NCBI GenBank assembly: GCA_964608735.1
Contig: CAZSPL010000197.1
Location: 1 to 7,537, forward strand
DNA length: 7,537 nucleotides
Reading direction: 5' to 3'
DNA from: CAZSPL01 sp964608735
GTDB lineage: Bacteria; JAJVIF01; JAPKYR01; CAZSPL01
Part shown: one piece after another, positions 1-6,045 of the stretch
How the letters are laid out: each line of letters opens with the position of its first letter
Numbering within the stretch: the first letter of the stretch is position 1
Notes under the pieces: model-generated
Database searches by the model: none
Seen by the model: only the letters and a program-made list of their open reading frames with translations
What the model was told of the DNA's origin: nothing
Translations under genes and position numbers: made by a program

Positions 1-1104
1 GGCTTATATTATGTATCAGCTGATCACACAACGATAAGCAAAGTCGAGAACCGCTCCGGAGATTGGCATGTAAATGTGAACAGGTTCGTGGAGCCGCCCA
101 ATTGCGCCGACTGCCTCATAATCGGCAAGCCCGAAATTCAGCCCGACAACACGCTTAAAGTGAAAGTAACTCTCAGGCATCCGTTTCCCGGACAACCGAA
201 ATACACCGGCTTCGATGTCAGGGGAACAATAATCTTTCCGGCAACGAGGTACTGGAAGAGAGAGCCTCGCTGGATATACAGCATCCCCGATGGATGGGTC
301 TTTGACATGTTCGATCCTTTTTACTTCTCACGAGCCGAAGATGGCGGCGGCGAGCTTCTGAATGCAGACGGATTTACCATGTATCTTTTTCCGGGACTTG
401 ATTTGTATCCCCATCTACCGATATCGCAGTACTGCAAGGGCAAATACGCATACGGCCCCGATCCCGACAGCACGATCAACGGATTCAAGCTGTTCACGAA
501 TGATCCAGAACGACGGATGTTTCTCGTGAATGAATCGATAACCCGGACATACCATATTTCGCCACCGGATGGGGAGTTCTTTTTCGGTTATGTCGTCGAT
601 GCCTCGTGGTCACCGCCCAGCACGTTGCCTGTCACGGATCCGGCCGTTGATTTTCCACTCTGGGCCAACTGCGAGGATGGCTATGTGCTCGAGATAGTCC
701 AGAACGCCACGTTTTATACCGGAATTTATGACGGTCTCCAGCCCCCGCTATCAGTGGATAGAGAGATAGTAACTGTAACGATTTTGCATAATATGATCTG
801 CATGCCGATAGAAGGGGGATATGCTGATATTTATCTTTTACTACCGGACCTTGTTGAGGACCCGGAGTATAAGTGGGCTAAAGGTATAGCTGGTGCAGTG
901 TCATACTCAAACATCGCAAATAATATGATTCAGACAACCTTGAAGATAAATCACAGCACCTACGAAGGCGAGCCGGGGGAATATGTCGCGTTATTGATGT
1001 CACGCCTGAGCTATGCGGATCCGAACAACCCAACCCCGAAACAGATAAATGCGCCTCCCGTCTTCGGGTTCATCAAGCTCCACGTCGAGGATGGGGACTG
1101 GTAG
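1..1104 (+). CDS. Probable exported/surface protein, C-terminal part (5' end outside window)
   Basis: The reading frame is open from base 1 to the TAG at 1102-1104, giving 367 visible residues. The GTG at 76 lies inside the frame and has no ribosome site, so it is probably not the true start; the gene begins upstream. The product is rich in Pro, Tyr, Phe, Asp and Gly, has no membrane helix, and reads like a beta-rich extracytoplasmic protein. Recognisable stretches are TGFDVRGTIIFPA, LLNADGFTMYLF, TINGFKLF, RTYHISPP and GYVVDASWSPP followed by DFPLWANCEDGY. From memory, similar strings occur in long secreted proteins of uncultivated bacteria, but I cannot name a family. The N-terminal signal peptide or lipobox, if any, is not visible. 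Few cysteines are present (C and C in NCADC near the left edge, plus three others). A strong terminator directly follows, so this is the last gene of its transcript. Function unknown. Confidence 0.8.
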   Translation, partial: GLYYVSADHTTISKVENRSGDWHVNVNRFVEPPNCADCLIIGKPEIQPDNTLKVKVTLRHPFPGQPKYTGFDVRGTIIFPATRYWKREPRWIYSIPDGWVFDMFDPFYFSRAEDGGGELLNADGFTMYLFPGLDLYPHLPISQYCKGKYAYGPDPDSTINGFKLFTNDPERRMFLVNESITRTYHISPPDGEFFFGYVVDASWSPPSTLPVTDPAVDFPLWANCEDGYVLEIVQNATFYTGIYDGLQPPLSVDREIVTVTILHNMICMPIEGGYADIYLLLPDLVEDPEYKWAKGIAGAVSYSNIANNMIQTTLKINHSTYEGEPGEYVALLMSRLSYADPNNPTPKQINAPPVFGFIKLHVEDGDW

Positions 1105-1151
1105 GTGGGTGCGCGCCAATAGGGTGAGTGAATAGAATATCTATCAATAGA

Positions 1152-1172
1152 CCCGGCGATGCCGGGCTTTTT
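1152..1172 (+). terminator. Rho-independent terminator of the plus-strand gene
   Basis: A perfect 6-bp GC stem (CCCGGC at 1152-1157, GAT loop, GCCGGG at 1161-1166) is followed by CTTTTTA. It sits 47 bases after the plus-strand stop codon. Its T-run runs into the stop codon (1171-1173) of the convergent minus-strand gene. Read on the minus strand, the stem is followed only by TCTATTGATAG, so termination in that direction would be weaker but possible. Confidence 0.85.
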
Positions 1173-1797
1173 ATTTGAATTCGATATTCGACTCATGCAC
1201 CCATCCGGCGCGGACTACGTCCTTGCGGTAGCGGCGTATGTGATACCATAATACGCCGTCCGTGTCGCGGGTCTTCTTCGTGACGTAAACCCTCTCGCCG
1301 ATGCTGACATTTTCATATGGAGTAATGGGCGTCGGAAGCGGTATCAGTCCCTTCATCTCCCCGCCCATGCCGAATCCGCCCTGCGCCTCGCCCGACTTCA
1401 TTCGCCGCATTTCCTTCTGGGCGGATTGCCATTCGTAGAACATCGGGATGTATTCGACTATGTCGTTGTGTATGAAGAAGACATCGCCCTGCACTATTTC
1501 GCCGTGCTTCTTGCCGAGGGGCGTATGTGTCCACCAGTAGGGCACCACGAAAGCGAGGATGACGGCGGCGAGTACGATGAGGGCTGCGATGTAGCGCGGG
1601 CGGCGCACGTCGTGCTCTTCGAGGTTGTATCCGCAAGCGACGCATTTCTCGGATTCGGCGGGTGTGTCGGCCTTGCATTTGGGGCATACACGGAACGCCG
1701 CGCGGAAATCGAGGCCGCATCCGATGCAGAAGCGCTGCGGCTCGTAGTAGCGTTTTCCGCATTTTGGACAATCGAAGTGTTTAGGTTTCTCGGCCAC
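1171..1797 (-). CDS. Membrane protein with two zinc ribbons and an SH3-like C-terminal domain
   Basis: This 208-residue protein has three parts. Residues 10-55 hold two consecutive zinc ribbons: C10/C13 with C24/C27, and C38/C41 with C52/C55, all as CxxC pairs. One hydrophobic helix follows at about 69-87. A Gly/Met-rich linker (about 134-150) leads to an SH3-like stretch at about 163-206, with VSIGERVYVTKK, WYHIRRY and AGWVHESNIEF. The positive-rich segment before the helix (VRRPR) favours a cytoplasmic N terminus and an extracytoplasmic C terminus. The GTG start at 1797 is forced: an in-frame TGA lies five codons upstream and the nearby ATG is out of frame. There is no Shine-Dalgarno site. 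Double zinc ribbons are usually protein- or nucleic-acid-binding, and bacterial SH3 domains often bind cell wall or protein ligands, but the precise role is unknown. It is transcribed towards the upstream plus-strand gene and shares its terminator. Confidence 0.85.
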   Translation of the reverse strand: MAEKPKHFDCPKCGKRYYEPQRFCIGCGLDFRAAFRVCPKCKADTPAESEKCVACGYNLEEHDVRRPRYIAALIVLAAVILAFVVPYWWTHTPLGKKHGEIVQGDVFFIHNDIVEYIPMFYEWQSAQKEMRRMKSGEAQGGFGMGGEMKGLIPLPTPITPYENVSIGERVYVTKKTRDTDGVLWYHIRRYRKDVVRAGWVHESNIEFK

Positions 1798-1803
1798 ATA
1801 TTG

Positions 1804-1812
1804 ATTGTATCA
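1804..1812 (-). promoter_or_regulatory. Extended -10 promoter candidate for the zinc-ribbon gene
   Basis: The minus strand reads TGATACAAT, an extended -10 (TGnTACAAT, one mismatch to TATAAT). The -10 hexamer ends six bases before the GTG start at 1797, so transcription would be expected to begin at or beside the start codon. I see no convincing -35; TTCACA occurs about 24 bases upstream, which is too far. Confidence 0.4.
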
Positions 1813-1880
1813 CACGGGCTCGCGTGTCGTGCGTGTGAAAGCTGAATTCGTGCATCGCGCGGCATATATTTTACATAAGT

Positions 1881-1927
1881 CGCAGATAAAATTAAATAGG
1901 GACAGGCCCCGTAGAGGGCCTGTCCCC
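1881..1927. repeat. Palindromic dispersed repeat, copy 1 (REP-like), possible minus-strand terminator
   Basis: The core is an 11-bp perfect inverted repeat, GGGACAGGCCC (1899-1909) and GGGCCTGTCCC (1916-1926), around the loop CGTAGA. An AT-rich left flank (1881-1898, CGCA then ATAAAAT and AAATA) matches copy 2 with only two differences. On the minus strand the hairpin is followed by TATTTAATTTTAT, so it could terminate transcription of the lipoprotein gene ending at 1941. Palindromes built on GGGACAGGC resemble REP-type repeats that are mobilised by RAYT (Y1) transposases; no such transposase is in this window. Confidence 0.8.
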
Positions 1928-1940
1928 ATAATAACTGATA

Positions 1941-2351
1941 TCAAGATGGCGCCATGGGGGAGGGGCGGATGTGGCGGATCAGGCCGCGTTCGCCCCAGAC
2001 GTAGACGGAGAAATTCACCACCTGCCCGTACTGGTCGTGAACCACCTCGTAATGGAAATTCCCTGGCGACGTCTCCGCGTCGAATTCGGTCGAGAGGGTG
2101 TCTTTCATTGCTTCGCCGGTGTACGGATTTGCCGGCAGCACCAGCCCGCTTTCGACCATCTCCGCCGTCGATTCGGCAAACTGGAAATGCGATTCCGGGT
2201 ATGCCAGGATGAACGGCATTATCGTATCGCGTACGCGCTGGAGTGTGAGTTCCTCGTTCGGTGTACGATGTTTTCGGCATCCGGGAATGAAGGCAATCAG
2301 GGCCGCCATGACGAGGATTACGGTCGTGGGATATATCTTCCTGGTGTTCAC
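1941..2351 (-). CDS. Small putative lipoprotein with a pilin/pseudopilin-like C-terminal half
   Basis: The product has 136 residues. Residues 1-25 form a lipoprotein-type signal: basic MNTRKIY, a hydrophobic core (about 10-22) and IPGC with the lipidation cysteine at C25. The mature part begins charged (RKHRTPNEE). It then has a helical-looking stretch (about 33-70), LPANPYTGEAM (72-82), and PGNFHYEVV...YGQVVNFSVYVWGERG (96-123). The NPYTG motif followed by a 'PGxxxYE...YxVxxxGxxG' pattern recalls the end of type II pseudopilins and type IV pilins. There is, however, no prepilin peptidase site, so I infer only fold similarity. The start is GTG at 2351, with AGGAGG seven bases upstream and a perfect TATAAT further up. 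The product is probably anchored in the inner or outer membrane; function unknown. The gene lies between two copies of a palindromic repeat. Confidence 0.82.
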   Translation of the reverse strand: MNTRKIYPTTVILVMAALIAFIPGCRKHRTPNEELTLQRVRDTIMPFILAYPESHFQFAESTAEMVESGLVLPANPYTGEAMKDTLSTEFDAETSPGNFHYEVVHDQYGQVVNFSVYVWGERGLIRHIRPSPMAPS

Positions 2352-2358
2352 GTCGGTA

Positions 2359-2364
2359 CCTCCT
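2359..2364 (-). promoter_or_regulatory. Ribosome binding site of the lipoprotein gene
   Basis: AGGAGG on the minus strand, seven bases before the GTG at 2351. It decides for this start over any internal codon and fits exactly with the beginning of the signal peptide. Confidence 0.85.
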
Positions 2365-2376
2365 CTTTACTTGTTC

Positions 2377-2382
2377 ATTATA
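2377..2382 (-). promoter_or_regulatory. -10 box of the lipoprotein gene promoter
   Basis: The minus strand carries a perfect TATAAT about 25 bases before the GTG start, leaving a short leader that holds the AGGAGG site. The -35 region at 17-18 bases (ATACCG or CATACC) is poor, so an activator or an alternative upstream contact is possible. Confidence 0.6.
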
Positions 2383-2433
2383 TCCGACTCGCACGCGTCC
2401 GGTATGTTGCATGCTATCGCGCTCTCGGCTTTT

Positions 2434-2497
2434 CGCAAATAAAATGAAATAGGGACAGGCCCTGTAGAGGGACAGGCCCCGTAGAGGGCCTGTCCCC
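2434..2497. repeat. Palindromic dispersed repeat, copy 2, with an internal 17-bp tandem duplication
   Basis: It has the same AT-rich left flank as copy 1 (2434-2451). Two tandem 17-bp units follow, GGGACAGGCCCTGTAGA (2452-2468) and GGGACAGGCCCCGTAGA (2469-2485), and then the right arm GGGCCTGTCCC (2486-2496). Either left unit can pair with the single right arm, so two alternative 11-bp stems are possible. The repeat has the same orientation as copy 1 and lies upstream of both the lipoprotein promoter and the dxr promoter. Confidence 0.85.
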
Positions 2498-2517
2498 ATT
2501 TCGATGTTTTTCCGATA

Positions 2518-2546
2518 TTGCATATGCGCGGGACCGGTGTTAAATT
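2518..2546 (+). promoter_or_regulatory. Promoter candidate for dxr
   Basis: TTGCAT (2518-2523) and TAAATT (2541-2546) are 17 bases apart, and TGT just before the -10 gives an extended -10. Predicted transcription start is about 2553. This leaves no room for a ribosome site ahead of the ATG at 2559 but fits the GTG at 2577 with its GAGG at 2566-2569. The hexamers match consensus only partly. Confidence 0.4.
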
Positions 2547-2576
2547 TGAGCTCACGGTATGGACCGAGGTATGAAT

Positions 2577-3743
2577 GTGAAGCGTATTGCACTACTTGGC
2601 GCGACTGGTTCCATCGGCTTGCAGGCGGTGAATGTCATCCGGCGGTACCCCGAACGGTTTAAGGCTACCGCGCTGGCATGCTCATCGAAAGTCGACAACC
2701 TGGTCGATATAGTGCGCGAATTGCGCCCCTCGGTTGTCTGCCTTGGCGATGAACGGTCCGCGGCGGGTTTCCGTAAATCGGCCGGCGCTCTCAACAACGG
2801 GCTTGAGATAGTGTATGGCGAAGAGGGCCTCGGGAAGGTGGCATCGCATCCCGATGTCGACTGCGTGCTCAACGGGCTGGTTGGATTCGCGGGGCTGTAT
2901 CCATCGCTGATGGCGCTTGAAGCCGGGAAAACACTTTGCCTCGCGAACAAGGAATCGCTCGTTATGGCGGGACGTCTCGTGATGTCGACCGCGGCGCGCA
3001 ACGGATGCAACATCATCCCCGTGGACAGCGAGCATTCGGCGATATTCCAGTGCATCGACAGCGTGGGGGATGCGATGTCACACGGGGTGAAGCGGATTAT
3101 CCTCACCGCGTCGGGCGGGCCGTTTCTCCGAAGGCTGATGGAGACATTCGACGGGATAACGGTCGATGAAGCGCTCAATCATCCGACCTGGGCGATGGGA
3201 CCGAAAATTACCATCGACAGCGCCACGCTGTTCAACAAGGGGTTCGAGATTATCGAAGCGAGTTTCCTGTTCGGGCTTCCACCGGAAAGCATAGACGCGG
3301 TGATACATCCGCAGTCGATAGTGCATTCGCTTGTGGAATTCAACGACGGGTCGATTCTGGCGCAGATGAGCTACCCGACGATGGAGATACCGATACAGTA
3401 TGCCCTCTCTTACCCCGAGAGGCTTCCCACTGAAATTCGCCCGCTGGACCTGGCATCGGTCGGGGCGTTGAATTTCGAACAACCCGACGATGTGCGGTTC
3501 CCATCGATCAACCTCGCGCGCAAGGCGCTTGCCTTGGGCGGCACTGCGCCGGCGGCGCTTAATCTCGCAAATGATGAAGCGGTAAATCTTTTTCTCAATA
3601 ACAGGATCGGGTTTTCAGGCATCACAGAAGTAGTGGCGCATGTGCTTGAGAGGGTCGATGTAATCGATGATTACACGTATTCCGATATCATCGCCCTCAA
3701 AGATAAAGTGGATTTGATAGTACGCGAAAATGCATCTGGATGA
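2577..3743 (+). CDS. dxr: 1-deoxy-D-xylulose 5-phosphate reductoisomerase
   Basis: This enzyme converts 1-deoxy-D-xylulose 5-phosphate to 2-C-methyl-D-erythritol 4-phosphate with NADPH and a divalent metal. It is the committed step of the MEP isoprenoid pathway, in the cytoplasm. The protein is complete at 388 residues, close to the usual ~400. The NADPH loop GATGSIG is at 8-14, followed by ANKESLVMAG. The metal ligands D150 and E152 lie in PVDSEHSAIFQ, and E224 (equivalent to E. coli E231) in NKGFEIIEA. The flexible-loop region has SGGP (179-182) and HPTW (202-205), then HPQSIVHSLVEF and QMSYPTMEIPIQYAL; the helical C-terminal domain follows. In-frame ATGs at 2559 and 2571 would add six or two residues. 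I chose GTG 2577 because GAGG lies seven bases upstream, the resulting MKRIALLGATGSIG fits the family, and D150/E152 then fall at their standard numbers. rseP follows after 93 bases, a common pairing. Confidence 0.97.
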   Translation: MKRIALLGATGSIGLQAVNVIRRYPERFKATALACSSKVDNLVDIVRELRPSVVCLGDERSAAGFRKSAGALNNGLEIVYGEEGLGKVASHPDVDCVLNGLVGFAGLYPSLMALEAGKTLCLANKESLVMAGRLVMSTAARNGCNIIPVDSEHSAIFQCIDSVGDAMSHGVKRIILTASGGPFLRRLMETFDGITVDEALNHPTWAMGPKITIDSATLFNKGFEIIEASFLFGLPPESIDAVIHPQSIVHSLVEFNDGSILAQMSYPTMEIPIQYALSYPERLPTEIRPLDLASVGALNFEQPDDVRFPSINLARKALALGGTAPAALNLANDEAVNLFLNNRIGFSGITEVVAHVLERVDVIDDYTYSDIIALKDKVDLIVRENASG

Positions 3744-3820
3744 AAATACGTTTTTGTAGTAGATTCATGGCAGGAGAGTTCAAGCCGATACTTATTCATG
3801 AAAGATGGGGCCGGGCCGAG

Positions 3821-3847
3821 TTGACCGGGAAAGATATTGCATATAAT
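3821..3847 (+). promoter_or_regulatory. Promoter-like boxes overlapping the rseP start
   Basis: TTGACC (3821-3826) and a perfect TATAAT (3842-3847) are separated by 15 bases, shorter than the optimal 17. The -10 box lies inside the first codons of rseP, so a transcript from it would lack the TTG start at 3837. It may be a chance match, a weak or antagonistic promoter, or a sign that the true start differs. Confidence 0.25.
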
Positions 3848-5906
3848 CCTTAGCACATTAAGTTCCGCTCTATATTGGATAGAAGTCATTGTCGCGTTCG
3901 GTATCCTCGTCACCGTGCATGAATTCGGTCATTTTCTCCTGGCCAAGGCATCGGGGATGCGCGTCGATGAGTTCTCCATCGGCTTCGGCAAAGCCATCTT
4001 CACGCGCAAGAAGGGGGAGACGCTCTACGCGGTCCGGGCGATTCCGCTTGGGGGATACAACCGCATCTTCGGGATGGAAGTCGAGGAAGAGACTTCCGCG
4101 ATCGAGGAAAACCTCCCCGAAGAGGAAATGAAACGGGCGTTCAACAGGCAGCCGCTCTACAAGCGCATCGCGGTCGTGCTCGCGGGAAGCCTGATGAACC
4201 TGGTGCTCGCGGTGATAATAATTTTCGCCATCCGCATGGCCTGGGGCATCGATATGTACCAGGTCATTTCGGTGAATCCCGGCGGCCCGGCGGACAAGGC
4301 GGGGATCCAGGAAGGGGATGTGGTATGGGCGGTACAGGGGGAGCGGGTTGGAAGCATCAATGTGATGATGCTCGTCCAGCAGGCAAGCGCTACTCCCGGC
4401 GGGATAAAACTGACCATCGAGCGACAGGGGAATCTCATCCCCATCACACTCAATGCCGTCGGCGTGCGTGATACGGAGCAGGGATATTCCGACCTCGGTT
4501 TCGTGTTTTTCAACAACGGCATCGTATCGCGGGTCTATGAAAGTTCCACCGCCGAAAAGCTCGGGCTCAAGCGGGATGATTATATCGAGATGGAGAACGG
4601 CAAGCCGCGGGAGCATTATGTCAAGGTTGACGGCGAGTACTACCTTGCGATGAAGATAAAGAGATACGGGAAGAATTTTACGCTCGCGCTTCCGCGGGAA
4701 CTTGTAATCCGTGATATCAAGCGTTCATACACCGGGCTGGGATTCTCATACAATTCGGACTGGGTTGTTGAAGGGATCAACAATCGAAGCGTACTCGACG
4801 GGGCGCTCACACAAGCGGACAAGGAGAAAGTGAAACCGGGCGATATCATTCTCGCCGTGAACGGAACCCCGATGAGCGATTTTATGTTCGGCAAGGATGA
4901 CCCGTTTGCCATCGAGCCCGGCGAGACGCTTCGCGTGGAATACAGCCGCCCGGATGGAAACAATGGCGTATGGAGCTTCGAAGCCGATGACCCGGTCAGG
5001 ATGCTCGGAATAGGCTTCCTCCCGAAAATAAAAAATGTGGCATATGATGTCCTGCAAGACGGGCTGGCTTACACGAGCGGGCTTCGCGACGGCGATAAAA
5101 TTGTCGCCATCGGCTCCGAACCGGTTAAAAGCGGCTTGGATATCCTGCTCACCCTCGCTTTCATCCACGATATCTCCAACCCGGAGGCGCAGTTCAAACT
5201 CCTCTATGACCCGCTCGGGGAAGCGGAAATTCCCCGCGAGGAATGGGTGATAGGTGGTTTCGAGAATGTCATTCCCGCCGGGTTGATAGATGAATCAATC
5301 ACGGATGAAGGTCCCGCCGAAGAGGAGTATCCATCCGGTTATAAGCCGTATTTCTCCCACGTCGAACCGACAGTGAATCTCCTTGTAAACCGCGCGGACG
5401 GCAACCACCGGGTGCTGCTTGACATGAGCAAGCAGGATCACGATGCAAACGTGATGGCCAACCTCGGGTTCGCGTTTGCATCCGACAGCCGGCCCGTGGG
5501 TTTCTTCGAAGCCTGGAAGAGCGGCTTCGTCGAGATGGGCTACTGGGTTAGCCATATCGTTTATGTCCTCAAGCTTCTTGTCTCGGGCAGCGTACCGATG
5601 AAAGAACTCATGGGGCCGGTGGGTATCATAACGCTCACTTACGTGTCCGCGGAGAACGGCCTGAATTCGCTCATGCAGCTTCTTGTGCTTCTTACAGTAA
5701 ACCTCGCGGTATTCAACCTGCTTCCGCTTCCTGCGCTCGACGGCGGCAGGATCGTTTTCCTGCTGCTCGAAGCCGTCGTACGGCGCCCGGTGGTAAGCGT
5801 AAAGGCCGAGAATATTATTCACATCGCCGGATTCCTTGCCCTGATGCTCTTTATCCTTTACATCACGTTCTTCGATGTGATGCGCCTCTTCACCGGCTGG
5901 CTGTAA
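3837..5906 (+). CDS. rseP: RseP-type site-2 zinc metalloprotease with expanded PDZ region
   Basis: This intramembrane protease (M50 family) typically cleaves anti-sigma factors and leftover signal peptides in the inner membrane. The zinc site HEFGH (H28, H32) lies in the first helix (about 14-36), and the third ligand D635 in NLLPLPALDGGR near the C terminus. GGYNRIFG (72-79) is the membrane re-entrant loop. Helices follow at about 108-131, 568-584, 605-630 and 661-680. At 689 residues it is far longer than the usual ~360-450. The extra length is periplasmic: PDZ-like modules at about 141-208 (GIQEGDVVWAVQG), 223-295 (degenerate), 304-385 (KVKPGDIILAVNG) and 395-470 (GLRDGDKIVAIGS), then an acidic linker (about 484-498). 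An LGF-type strand recurs at 220, 301, 390 and 543. TTG 3837 is the only plausible start between an upstream in-frame TGA (3822) and HEFGH; its ribosome site (GGGAAAG) is weak. Catalytic residues are intact. Confidence 0.95.
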   Translation: MHIILSTLSSALYWIEVIVAFGILVTVHEFGHFLLAKASGMRVDEFSIGFGKAIFTRKKGETLYAVRAIPLGGYNRIFGMEVEEETSAIEENLPEEEMKRAFNRQPLYKRIAVVLAGSLMNLVLAVIIIFAIRMAWGIDMYQVISVNPGGPADKAGIQEGDVVWAVQGERVGSINVMMLVQQASATPGGIKLTIERQGNLIPITLNAVGVRDTEQGYSDLGFVFFNNGIVSRVYESSTAEKLGLKRDDYIEMENGKPREHYVKVDGEYYLAMKIKRYGKNFTLALPRELVIRDIKRSYTGLGFSYNSDWVVEGINNRSVLDGALTQADKEKVKPGDIILAVNGTPMSDFMFGKDDPFAIEPGETLRVEYSRPDGNNGVWSFEADDPVRMLGIGFLPKIKNVAYDVLQDGLAYTSGLRDGDKIVAIGSEPVKSGLDILLTLAFIHDISNPEAQFKLLYDPLGEAEIPREEWVIGGFENVIPAGLIDESITDEGPAEEEYPSGYKPYFSHVEPTVNLLVNRADGNHRVLLDMSKQDHDANVMANLGFAFASDSRPVGFFEAWKSGFVEMGYWVSHIVYVLKLLVSGSVPMKELMGPVGIITLTYVSAENGLNSLMQLLVLLTVNLAVFNLLPLPALDGGRIVFLLLEAVVRRPVVSVKAENIIHIAGFLALMLFILYITFFDVMRLFTGWL

Positions 5907-6045
5907 CCGGCATCCCCGCAATGCGATTAATTCCGTTTAATTTATATTAGCTTACGGCGCCCGGATAACCGGATACTATTGTGAGTTACGGTCCGGGAGT
6001 TTCCCTTGAAACAGCCGGGCGATTGTCTTCTCACAAGGAGGCGGC
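5907..6045 (+). promoter_or_regulatory. Leader between rseP and the histidine kinase, with weak promoter candidate
   Basis: No terminator is visible after rseP, so read-through into the kinase is possible. A weak promoter candidate is TTACGG (5952-5957), 16 bases, TACTAT (5974-5979). The leader holds a small perfect hairpin, GTTTC-CCTT-GAAAC (5999-6012), and a strong AAGGAGG (6035-6041) four bases before the TTG start at 6046. Confidence 0.35.

Noticed and set aside
1899..2497. The palindromic repeats as a CRISPR array
   Set aside because: Only two dispersed copies plus one tandem unit exist, without regular spacers and with the intervening DNA coding for a lipoprotein.
1810..2592. A 260-codon minus-strand open frame across the lipoprotein gene and both repeats
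   Set aside because: It contains the repeat translated twice (MGTGPLRGLSL), overlaps a gene with a signal peptide, ribosome site and promoter, and its composition is rich in Arg/Pro/His as expected for a shadow frame.
3767..3853. A 28-codon plus-strand frame between dxr and rseP as a real small gene
   Set aside because: It has no Shine-Dalgarno, no recognisable peptide features, and is short enough to arise by chance; kept only as a note on the rseP start.
3870..4616. A 248-codon minus-strand open frame within rseP
   Set aside because: It is antisense to the well-supported protease, with no motif, and is explained by the GC-skewed codon use of rseP.
5968..6012. A riboswitch in the kinase leader
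   Set aside because: Only small 4-5 bp hairpins are visible, and no known aptamer pattern can be recognised.
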